The position numbers and the translations under genes are program-made. A stretch of 5,150 bases of DNA from Pseudomonadales bacterium (GTDB lineage: Bacteria > Pseudomonadota > Gammaproteobacteria > Pseudomonadales > Azotimanducaceae). Each line of letters starts with the position of its first letter. Position 1 is the first letter of the stretch. The notes under the pieces are model-generated. The model searched no databases and was not told where the DNA came from. It worked only from the letters and a program-made list of their open reading frames with translations. The stretch covers positions 1 to 5,150 of the forward strand of contig JAPKEK010000246.1 of NCBI GenBank assembly GCA_028822125.1, in the 5' to 3' direction. Shown in pieces: positions 1 to 5,072 of this stretch.

Positions 1-35
1 GATCAATAAGTTAGATCAATAAGTTAGACCAATAA
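1..35. repeat. 13-bp tandem repeat, about 2.7 copies
   Basis: The unit GATCAATAAGTTA occurs at 1-13 and again, perfectly, at 14-26. A third partial copy, GACCAATAA at 27-35, has one mismatch. The array is AT-rich and ends two bases before the Shine-Dalgarno of the selenoprotein gene, so it lies in that gene's 5' leader or promoter. It touches the window edge and may have more copies upstream. It could be a regulator-binding iteron, a slippage product, or spacing DNA; the sequence does not decide. The repeat itself is seen directly and any role is inference. Confidence 0.8.
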
Positions 36-36
36 A

Positions 37-41
37 AGGAG
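37..41 (+). promoter_or_regulatory. Shine-Dalgarno site that fixes the GTG start
   Basis: AGGAG at 37-41 sits 6 nt before GTG at 48-50. Reading upstream in the same frame meets TAA at 33-35, with no other ATG or GTG between, so this GTG is the only well-placed start for the peroxiredoxin-like gene. Confidence 0.8.
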
Positions 42-47
42 AGTTTA

Positions 48-524
48 GTGCCTGTTCAGTTAACTTCCGGTGCGGCTTTCCCGGAAATATCATTGCAGTT
101 GACCGATGGCAATAGCATGAGCTTGCCCATGGACCTGTCAACGCCGCTCACGGTGGTATTGTTTTATCGCGGCCACTGGTGACCTTATTGTCGCCGGCTG
201 TTAGCGGGTTATGAAGAGCGCCGTGAAGCGTTCTTAGCAGAAGGTGTATCCATTATTGCGGCGGCTGTTGATAGCCAGGAAAAAACGCTTGAGGTCGCTG
301 AATCCCTGCAGTTCCCAGTGGCTTATGGTGTCACCCGGCAACAGGCAGATGCGCTGGGTGCCTGGTGGGATGACCGCCGGGAATTTATTCAGCCCACCGA
401 ATTTATGCTTACCCGAAAGGGCAAGGTGATGTTTTCAACCTATAGCAATGCGCCTGTCGGCCGAATGGATCCGGCCGAAACGTTAACCCTGATAAAATTC
501 CTGAATGCACAGCGGGCCAAATAG
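48..524 (+). CDS. Peroxiredoxin-like selenoprotein (AhpC/TSA-type thioredoxin fold) with U-x-x-C active site; TGA at 180-182 read as Sec
   Basis: The frame runs from GTG (48) to TAG (522-524) and gives 158 residues if the in-frame TGA at 180-182 (codon 45) is decoded. The sequence around it reads F39-Y-R-G-H-W44-U45-P-Y-C48-R-R-L. This is the hallmark of the peroxiredoxin-like 2 type of AhpC/TSA proteins, which normally have W-C-P-Y-C. The stop therefore replaces exactly the first catalytic cysteine, and the resolving-type cysteine C48 is kept and is the only Cys in the protein. Sequence after the TGA remains family-like (GYEERR at 54-59, AAAVD at 71-75, PTEFML near 116-121), and the length is normal for the family. 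The likely role is cytosolic thiol-dependent reduction of peroxides or disulfides; the substrate is unknown. A SECIS-like hairpin follows the TGA. The gene is convergent with the rraA-family operon and stands alone in this window. A nonsense-mutated pseudogene or base-call error is possible but less likely. Ordinary gene callers would report only fragments such as 318-524. Confidence 0.85.
180..182 (+). other. Selenocysteine (UGA) codon 45
   Basis: The TGA is in frame with the GTG at 48 and with 113 open codons downstream. It takes the place of the first cysteine in the W-C-P-Y-C motif of the family. TGA is not globally reassigned here, because the hydrolase on the other strand ends in TGA (2179-2181) overlapping the next start. 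Decoding would need SelA, SelB, SelD and tRNA-Sec, none of which is encoded in this window. Confidence 0.82.
190..212 (+). promoter_or_regulatory. Candidate bacterial SECIS stem-loop
   Basis: The RNA just after the UGA can fold with an upper stem G197-C205, C198-G204, U199-A203 around the apical loop GUU (200-202). A G/G mismatch (196/206) follows, then C195-G207, C194-G208 and a G193-U209 wobble, a C/U mismatch (192/210), U191-A211 and a G190-U212 wobble. The loop starts with G and lies 18 nt after the last base of the UGA. Bacterial SECIS elements are known to sit inside the coding region just after UGA, with a conserved G at the first or second loop position. The stem is short and interrupted, so it is moderate support; no energy calculation was made. 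Confidence 0.6.
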
Positions 525-532
525 ACGCGAAC

Positions 533-582
533 TAGTGATTCTCTTGTTGTAAAGGCGTTCCTCCGAGCAAGGTAAATCACTA
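533..582. repeat. 8-bp inverted repeat between convergent genes
   Basis: TAGTGATT at 533-540 is the perfect reverse complement of AATCACTA at 575-582, with a 34-nt spacer. It begins 9 bp after the selenoprotein stop, in the 164-bp gap between two convergent genes, where a terminator would be expected. There is no adjoining T-run and the spacer is long, so it is not a convincing intrinsic terminator. The rest of the gap (583-688) shows nothing I can support. Confidence 0.35.
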
Positions 583-688
583 TCATGGGTATTCATGCAG
601 GCGCACCTGGCATTGCCCTTTAGATCTTTGCTTTCGCGTGCTTTATGCCGACGGAGCTAATTGTCAGTACCACCTGTTTTATTTGCTG

Positions 689-1375
689 CTAGTGGATATC
701 CGCCATGCTTTGATAGGCAGCTTTAATTTGCTCGACACCGAAGCCGGGTTGTTGGGCAGCGTTGATTAGAATTCGTTCTCTCTTCACAATCCGTTCCGCC
801 TCGGCGATGATGTCTGCGCCTCGCTCCACTGGGATCACAACTGCGCCGTGCTGGTCCATATGAATCAGGTCCTGATCCATGACTTCCATGCCATGCACAG
901 TAACGGGTGACCCCCAGTCAACTGCATGAACCCAGGCATGAGACGGATTTACCATACCGGCCAGCATTTGAAATTTAGGTTGGGCATCGGGCAGGTCACG
1001 GATACTGCCATTGGTTACGAGCCCCTGACAACCCAGGCCGTAGTGTACATTAGTGTTCACCTCTCCCCAGAAGGCGCCGTAACCCGGAGTGGCGTCGATA
1101 TCTTCGATGACCACAATGCTGGGTGTGGGTCCACCTTCGGCGATGTACGTGTAGTAACCGATGCCGTCGACTTTAGTAGCGGGTGGGTGCTGTGCTCTGA
1201 TTCTGGCTGTTCTTGCATAGGCCAGGGTAGAACCTAATTCAGGATGCGCGCAGACGAAAGGGCGGATATTAAAGCCTCGCGTGCGGCGAGTCGGTTCGAC
1301 AATCTCCAGCGCATTACATATTGTGGGTGTGTCCAGCTTTCGTAAAGCACTAAATATATCTGAGTCAGGGTTCAT
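689..1375 (-). CDS. RraA-family protein (HMG aldolase / demethylmenaquinone methyltransferase-like fold)
   Basis: This 228-residue protein spans the full usual length of the RraA family. The family signature is clear: G104-E105 opens the loop, followed by a glycine-rich stretch ending in N122-G-S-I-R126-D127-L, and later D174-Q-H-G-A-V-V-I-P182. In family members that are aldolases (4-hydroxy-4-methyl-2-oxoglutarate or oxaloacetate lyases), the R-D pair binds substrate and the divalent metal; both are present. Other members bind RNase E or have unknown roles, so the exact reaction is not proven. Catabolic placement behind a monooxygenase, esterase and dehydrogenase favours a metal-dependent lyase acting on an oxo-acid over the RNase E inhibitor role (inference). 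The ATG at 1373-1375 is preceded by GGAGAGG at 1379-1385 with a short 3-nt spacer. The gene follows the dehydrogenase stop by 12 bp and ends the operon with TAG. Confidence 0.88.
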   Translation of the reverse strand: MNPDSDIFSALRKLDTPTICNALEIVEPTRRTRGFNIRPFVCAHPELGSTLAYARTARIRAQHPPATKVDGIGYYTYIAEGGPTPSIVVIEDIDATPGYGAFWGEVNTNVHYGLGCQGLVTNGSIRDLPDAQPKFQMLAGMVNPSHAWVHAVDWGSPVTVHGMEVMDQDLIHMDQHGAVVIPVERGADIIAEAERIVKRERILINAAQQPGFGVEQIKAAYQSMADIH

Positions 1376-1387
1376 AAACCTCTCCAG

Positions 1388-2182
1388 TTAGTTCATTTCC
1401 ATTCCACCGGCGATAGTCAGGGCTACGCCGGTGATGTTCCTGGCTGTTGCCAGATACAAGGCTGCGTCTGCCATGTCCTCGGCGGATTGGGGTCGATTGA
1501 GTGGGATTACTTTTGAAACGGTGTCTTCAAAGTGCATCTTTTTTTCACTTTCATTGCTTTCATTGCTGGGTAGCAGGTGTTCAAGCCACATGGCAGTGCC
1601 AACGATGCCAGGACAGATGGCATTAACTCGAATGTTTCTTGGTGCAAATTCAATGGCCAGGGATTGGGTAATGCCGATGGCTGCAAATTTTGAACCGCAG
1701 TAGGCTACCATATTACGAACGCCTTTTTTGCCAGCTATCGACGCCGTATTAATGATGGCTGCATCAGTGGATACGGTTAAGGCATTAAGCGCTGCTTTTG
1801 ACATGAGGAAAATGCCCTTGCTGTTCACGGCAAATACCTGGTCCCAGTCCTGTTCAGAAAAAGTTTCTACCGGACCCGACTGGACAACACCCGCGTTATT
1901 CACCAGGACGTCCAGGTGGCCAAATTTCTCAAGGGTATGTGATACTGCATTTTCACAGCTTTGCTGCCGGGTGACATCGAGTTCGCAGGTGGCAATTTGG
2001 GTATCTGTGCTGCTACCCACCTTAGCCAGGTCCTCAGCGCTTGCCAGGGCGTAGTTCCATCGCGAATCTGTGCTGCCTAGATCACCCACCATGACATTGA
2101 ATCCTGAAGCTGCGAATTTTTGTGCTATTGCAAGCCCGATTCCACGAGCGCCGCCCGTCACCAGAGCAACCCTGGCACTCAT
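1388..2182 (-). CDS. Classical short-chain dehydrogenase/reductase (SDR), NAD(P)-dependent
   Basis: This 264-residue protein is a complete classical SDR. The cofactor motif T9-G-G-A-R-G-I-G16 opens a Rossmann fold, D34 at the end of the second strand suggests a preference for NAD over NADP, and D69-V70 caps the adenine pocket. N95-N-A-G98 follows. The catalytic tetrad is N120, S148, Y161 and K165, all present, and P191-G192 and a C-terminal A-G-G-M-E-M-N end complete the fold. Family knowledge gives alcohol/ketone oxidoreduction; the substrate is not readable. The variable substrate loop after residue 200 has a small S-N-E duplication. The ATG at 2180-2182 overlaps the hydrolase stop as ATGA, and AGGAGG at 2191-2196 lies 8 nt upstream inside the hydrolase gene, so the two are probably translationally coupled. 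In the operon it could oxidise the alcohol released by the esterase, or supply the ketone to the monooxygenase. Confidence 0.93.
   Translation of the reverse strand: MSARVALVTGGARGIGLAIAQKFAASGFNVMVGDLGSTDSRWNYALASAEDLAKVGSSTDTQIATCELDVTRQQSCENAVSHTLEKFGHLDVLVNNAGVVQSGPVETFSEQDWDQVFAVNSKGIFLMSKAALNALTVSTDAAIINTASIAGKKGVRNMVAYCGSKFAAIGITQSLAIEFAPRNIRVNAICPGIVGTAMWLEHLLPSNESNESEKKMHFEDTVSKVIPLNRPQSAEDMADAALYLATARNITGVALTIAGGMEMN
1550..1567 (-). repeat. 9-bp in-frame tandem duplication in the SDR gene
   Basis: On the coding (minus) strand AGCAATGAA occurs twice in a row, encoding S206-N-E and S209-N-E. It falls in the region after the P-G motif that forms the variable substrate-binding loop in SDRs, and looks like a replication-slippage insertion that keeps the frame. 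Confidence 0.75.
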
Positions 2183-3144
2183 GTGTTAATCCTCCTAAAA
2201 GCGCTATTTAGGGAAGTTGTCATGTCAGTCATTAATGCCTTGCCATCGTCAAGGATATTTGAAAACTGCATGAGGCAATGTGGTTGGCCGGGCCAGCGTT
2301 TGTGCTCTACCTTGACGCCAGCGTCGATCAGTTTGCGGGCGTAGGCATCGCCTTCATCGCGGAGCGGGTCTAGCTCACAGGTTGCGATATAGGCGGGTGC
2401 CAAATCCCGGTGGTCATTTGCCAGCAGCGGCGATAAACGCCAGTCCCGGCTGGCCTCATCAGGATCAACACCAGCGCAGGTATGTTTAACAAAAAAGTTC
2501 ATGGTTTCCCGGGTCAGTAACGGGCCTTCTGCATTTTCTATGGCCGATGAGGTCGCTTTAATCACACTTCCAGGTGCATAAGCTCGCGCGTCGGTAACCG
2601 GGTATAGCATCATCTGCAGTGCGATAGGGATGGCATAGTCTCTGGCTGCCAGCGCCAGGAAGGCGGTTAAGCCGCCACCGGCTGATTCGCCGACCAAGGC
2701 GATTTTATGCTTATCGACGCCGAATTCGCTGGGATGATGATAGACCTGTTTCAGCACCGACAGACAGTCTTCATGGGCCGCTGGAAAGGGATGTTCTGGG
2801 GCTAGCCGATAGTCTACGGATATCACAGTGCAGTCTGCTCCCTGCGCTATCTTGCGGCATTCCCGATCATGGGTCTCCAGATCACCGATGACCCAGCCTC
2901 CGCCGTGGAAAAAAAGGACGCATGGGGCAAGGGCTCGTTGGCGTGGGCGATAAATTCGAATGGGAATCTGATTGATCCAGCTATCTAGCACCTCACTGAG
3001 CCCAGGGCCCTCGCCCAGTATACTGGACAGTGCCAGATAGCCGAGCCGAGCCTCTTCCGGTGTTTGTTCGCTTCGGCTGGGCTGATCTTCGCTGGCTGCA
3101 GCTAAACCTGCAAGGAATTCACCGGTTTGAGGGTTGATTGCCAT
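2179..3144 (-). CDS. Alpha/beta hydrolase, hormone-sensitive lipase (HSL) family esterase
   Basis: From ATG at 3142-3144 the protein has 321 residues, typical for bacterial HSL-type (family IV) esterases. H80-G-G-G-W84 is the oxyanion-hole motif, and D111-Y-R-L-A-P-E-H118 is the conserved strand-turn. G152-E-S154-A-G-G157 holds the nucleophile S154, D259 lies in L-D-P-L-R-D-E-G, and H289 lies in G-Q-P-H-C. The triad S154-D259-H289 is complete, although the usual H-G-F after the histidine reads H-C-L. No signal peptide is seen, so it is probably cytoplasmic. The start was chosen because AAAGGGGA (3151-3158) lies 6 nt upstream. The same frame continues 21 codons further to a TTG at 3207, but that start has no good SD. 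Next to a Baeyer-Villiger enzyme the likely task is hydrolysis of the ester or lactone that enzyme forms (inference). Its TGA overlaps the SDR start. Confidence 0.93.
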   Translation of the reverse strand: MAINPQTGEFLAGLAAASEDQPSRSEQTPEEARLGYLALSSILGEGPGLSEVLDSWINQIPIRIYRPRQRALAPCVLFFHGGGWVIGDLETHDRECRKIAQGADCTVISVDYRLAPEHPFPAAHEDCLSVLKQVYHHPSEFGVDKHKIALVGESAGGGLTAFLALAARDYAIPIALQMMLYPVTDARAYAPGSVIKATSSAIENAEGPLLTRETMNFFVKHTCAGVDPDEASRDWRLSPLLANDHRDLAPAYIATCELDPLRDEGDAYARKLIDAGVKVEHKRWPGQPHCLMQFSNILDDGKALMTDMTTSLNSAFRRINT

Positions 3145-3150
3145 TTTAAG

Positions 3151-3158
3151 TCCCCTTT
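3151..3158 (-). promoter_or_regulatory. Shine-Dalgarno site that fixes the hydrolase start
   Basis: Minus-strand AAAGGGGA ends 6 nt before ATG at 3142-3144. It supports this start over the TTG at 3205-3207, whose extra 21 residues precede the region where HSL proteins usually begin. Confidence 0.75.
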
Positions 3159-3172
3159 GCGGAATAATCAGG

Positions 3173-3207
3173 GGGATTAGAATCCCGAAACAATGATCCC
3201 GTGTCAA
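3173..3207 (-). promoter_or_regulatory. Possible internal promoter/operator with a 14-bp dyad in the monooxygenase-hydrolase gap
   Basis: The 101-bp gap holds a perfect dyad, GGGATT-AG-AATCCC on the plus strand at 3173-3186. On the minus strand TTGACA (3207 to 3202) matches the sigma-70 -35 consensus, but only weak -10 matches follow: GATTCT at 17-nt spacing, or TCTAAT at 20-nt spacing, which is too far. The dyad overlaps where the -10 would be, as an operator might. It has no T-run after it, so it is not an intrinsic terminator. The symmetry is visible; a regulatory role is inference. Confidence 0.3.
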
Positions 3208-3245
3208 TCATTTGTATTAATATAGACGGCAGTAACCCAGATGGT

Positions 3246-4757
3246 CTAAGCCACTGCCCTGCTCGTTTGTTGCACAGTTAGATCCGTGTCCTGCATATCC
3301 TGCTGCGCAGATACATTGTTGAAGACCAATGCATCATCAGCGATAGGTGCATGCCGAATCATGGCTTTGTCAAGCTTGTAGTTCTGGGTATTACGCCAAG
3401 GGTCGTTACCTTGCTTGGGGAAGAGGTGCATCATTCTCTGCATATAACCGGAGCTGAAACCTTCGATCCAATCCCGGGCTTGCATGCCTTCATCTTCTTG
3501 CCTCAAGGTGGGCGTGACAACATTCTGACCGGTTGCGTCCATGTGGTTCAGCAGGTGACATACGTATTCAGCGGTAAGGTCTGCTCGCAAGGTCCAGGAG
3601 GCATTAATATAGCCGAAGGTATGCGCCATATTGGGTAAGCCAGAATACATCATACCCTTGTAAGTGAAGGTGTCAGGGAAGTTCACGCTTCGATTATCAA
3701 TGTTGAATTTGATACCCGACATAACCTCCAGTTGAAGGCCCGTCGCAGTAACTATGATATCTGCTTCGAGTTCTTCTCCGGAATCTAGTTTAAGGCCCTT
3801 TTCTGTCCATTGATCGATCTGTGCAGTGACGACCCTGGTCGTACCGTTGTTAATAGATTTGTACAGATCTCCATCTGGAATCAGGCACATCCGCTGATCC
3901 CAGGGGTTGTAACTGGGCGTAAAGTGTTTTTCGACCATTTCATCACCGATTTCTGCTCTGACCATTTTAAGAAGGTTCTCTTTTGCCTGCTTCGGGTGAG
4001 TGCGCATTCTCCTGTAAAAAATTCCGCTTAAAGTGACATTCTTAAATCGGGTAATGGCGTAGGCCCACTTAGCCGGTAACCAGCGCCGGAGCGTATTAGC
4101 CAAGCTGTCTTCCGCCGGGCGGGAAACAACGTAAGTGGGAGAGCGTTGCACCATAGTGACTGAAGCACCCTGTTCTGCCATGGCAGGAACCAAGGTCATC
4201 GCAGTTGCGCCGCTGCCGATCACCAGAACCCTTTTGCCTGCATAGTCGAGGTCTTCAGGCCAGAATTGGGGATGTATAACCTGCCCCTTGAAATTCTCGC
4301 TGCCATCGAATTCAGGCAGGTAGCCGTGTTCATAGCTATAGTACCCGCCACACATAAACAGGAAGTTAGCACTGAGTTCTATACATCTTCCATCCGAGGT
4401 GCATGAGATAATCCATTGGGCTTTCTTGGAATTCCAGGTGGCGCTATCGACATGGTGACCGAAACGGATATGCTCTCTAATGCCATATTCATCTGCTGTT
4501 TCATTAACATATTTACGAATGGCAGGGCCATCTGCAATGGCTTTAGCTTCGGTCCAGGGTTTAAAGCTGTATCCGAGGGTATGCATGTCGCTATCGGAAC
4601 GAATCCCAGGATAACGGAATAAATCCCAGGTGCCAGCAGCAGCATTTCTGCTTTCCAGGAGGATAAATATCTTACCCGGGCAGCCTTTTTTCAGGTGAAC
4701 TGCGGCTCCAATGCCGGAGAGACCTGCTCCTACTATAATGACGTCAACGTGTTCCAT
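3246..4757 (-). CDS. EthA-type Baeyer-Villiger flavin monooxygenase (FAD- and NADPH-dependent)
   Basis: This 503-residue protein matches the EthA-like branch of flavin-containing monooxygenases in length and throughout its sequence. The FAD site G10-A-G-L-S-G15 opens the chain. The stretch G42-T-W-D-L-F-R-Y-P-G-I-R-S-D-S-D57 is strongly EthA-like. The Baeyer-Villiger fingerprint F-x-G-x-x-x-H-x-x-x-W-P is complete at 156-167 (F156, G158, H162, W166, P167). A second Rossmann motif, G181-S-G-A-T-A186, binds NADPH, and A338-T-G340 marks the C-terminal FAD contact. Known family chemistry is insertion of one O2-derived oxygen next to a carbonyl, giving an ester or lactone; some members also oxidise sulfur. 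The final 20 or so residues are polar and not family-like. ATG at 4755-4757 is preceded by a purine-rich but weak SD (about 4763-4768) lying inside an upstream ORF that overlaps by 25 bp. It heads the operon with the esterase, SDR and RraA genes. The substrate ketone is not determinable here. Confidence 0.94.
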   Translation of the reverse strand: MEHVDVIIVGAGLSGIGAAVHLKKGCPGKIFILLESRNAAAGTWDLFRYPGIRSDSDMHTLGYSFKPWTEAKAIADGPAIRKYVNETADEYGIREHIRFGHHVDSATWNSKKAQWIISCTSDGRCIELSANFLFMCGGYYSYEHGYLPEFDGSENFKGQVIHPQFWPEDLDYAGKRVLVIGSGATAMTLVPAMAEQGASVTMVQRSPTYVVSRPAEDSLANTLRRWLPAKWAYAITRFKNVTLSGIFYRRMRTHPKQAKENLLKMVRAEIGDEMVEKHFTPSYNPWDQRMCLIPDGDLYKSINNGTTRVVTAQIDQWTEKGLKLDSGEELEADIIVTATGLQLEVMSGIKFNIDNRSVNFPDTFTYKGMMYSGLPNMAHTFGYINASWTLRADLTAEYVCHLLNHMDATGQNVVTPTLRQEDEGMQARDWIEGFSSGYMQRMMHLFPKQGNDPWRNTQNYKLDKAMIRHAPIADDALVFNNVSAQQDMQDTDLTVQQTSRAVA

Positions 4758-4933
4758 AATGTCTCTTCTTCTAAAAAACGGATACTGTCAGACAGATCTT
4801 GCAAATGCCGTTTGCTTGCCGGCTTCTGTCCAAGGGCTTGCAAAAGGGTTACATGGCTCCGCTTTGATGCTATCTCTGCCAGCGCTTGCTTGAGCATGGT
4901 TTGAAAGATACGGGTTCGGCCATACGCCGTCAA
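4733..4933 (-). CDS. Unrecognised small ORF overlapping the monooxygenase start; possibly the 3' part of a frameshifted gene
   Basis: The frame gives 66 residues from TTG at 4931-4933 to TAG at 4733-4735. It stays open upstream to a TAA at 4997-4999 (about 21 more codons) but contains no ATG or GTG there, and no SD precedes the TTG. Codon choice and residue mix look coding, with amphipathic helix-like stretches such as T-M-L-K-Q-A-L-A-E-I-A and L-S-D-S-I-R-F-L-E-E-E, no cysteine and no membrane segment. It overlaps the monooxygenase by 25 bp, and the monooxygenase SD lies within it, so it could be its coupled operon leader gene. Lack of a proper start suggests that the true N-terminus lies in another frame, perhaps the ORF at 4981-5058. 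I do not recognise a family. Confidence 0.45.
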   Translation of the reverse strand: MTAYGRTRIFQTMLKQALAEIASKRSHVTLLQALGQKPASKRHLQDLSDSIRFLEEETLWNTLTSL

Positions 4934-4980
4934 GGCGATATATAACCCGCGCTGGCTTACATCCTGCTCAAAACGATCAA

Positions 4981-5058
4981 TTATGCTTGGGACTGGTTAG
5001 GAAAGCGGAAAGTGCAGCGGTCGTATTTCAGGTCATTACGGGGTGGTTTCTTGGACAT
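4981..5058 (-). CDS. 25-codon ORF, possible N-terminal piece of a broken small gene
   Basis: ATG at 5056-5058 opens a 25-residue frame (starting M-S-K-K-P-P-R-N-D-L-K-Y) ending at TAA 4981-4983. A weak purine stretch, GAGTGA (5065-5070), precedes it. The end of this frame overlaps the open part of the next frame (4981-4996), and adding one base there would join them into one protein of about 108 residues ending at 4733. The basic N-terminus and the T-F-R-F-P segment faintly resemble the first strand of ribbon-helix-helix DNA-binding proteins, which is only a guess. It may also be non-coding. Confidence 0.3.
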   Translation of the reverse strand: MSKKPPRNDLKYDRCTFRFPNQSQA

Positions 5059-5072
5059 ATTAAATCACTCTA

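Noticed and set aside
180..182. Genome-wide TGA reassignment (for example to Trp)
   Set aside because: The hydrolase uses TGA as its stop in an ATGA overlap with the SDR, Trp is encoded by TGG throughout, and the family has Cys, not Trp, at this site.
244..429. 61-codon + strand ORF inside the selenoprotein gene
   Set aside because: It is in a different frame from the peroxiredoxin-like protein and shows no family features; it is a shadow.
48..524. Pseudogene with a simple nonsense mutation at 180-182
   Set aside because: The single stop falls precisely on the catalytic Cys codon, the rest of the frame is intact and family-like, and a SECIS-like hairpin follows. It stays the main alternative but is less economical.
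318..524. Separate 68-codon gene starting at GTG 318
   Set aside because: It is the C-terminal part (residues 91-158) of the selenoprotein, with no RBS of its own.
526..540. Resemblance of CGCGAACTAGTGATT to a T-vector cloning junction
   Set aside because: Only a partial match lacking the full polylinker, and surrounded by natural-looking sequence; taken as chance.
926..1237. 103-codon + strand ORF opposite the rraA-family gene
   Set aside because: Antisense to a clear family member with full motifs; its translation is low-complexity and unlike any domain.
1728..2054. 108-codon + strand ORF opposite the SDR gene
   Set aside because: Antisense shadow of the SDR coding frame.
3145..3207. 21-residue N-terminal extension of the hydrolase from TTG 3207
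   Set aside because: It has no SD, overlaps a promoter-like TTGACA, and the internal ATG at 3142-3144 has a strong SD at 6-nt spacing.
4379..4645. 88-codon minus-strand ORF within the monooxygenase gene
   Set aside because: Same strand but a different frame from the well-supported monooxygenase; no SD or domain.
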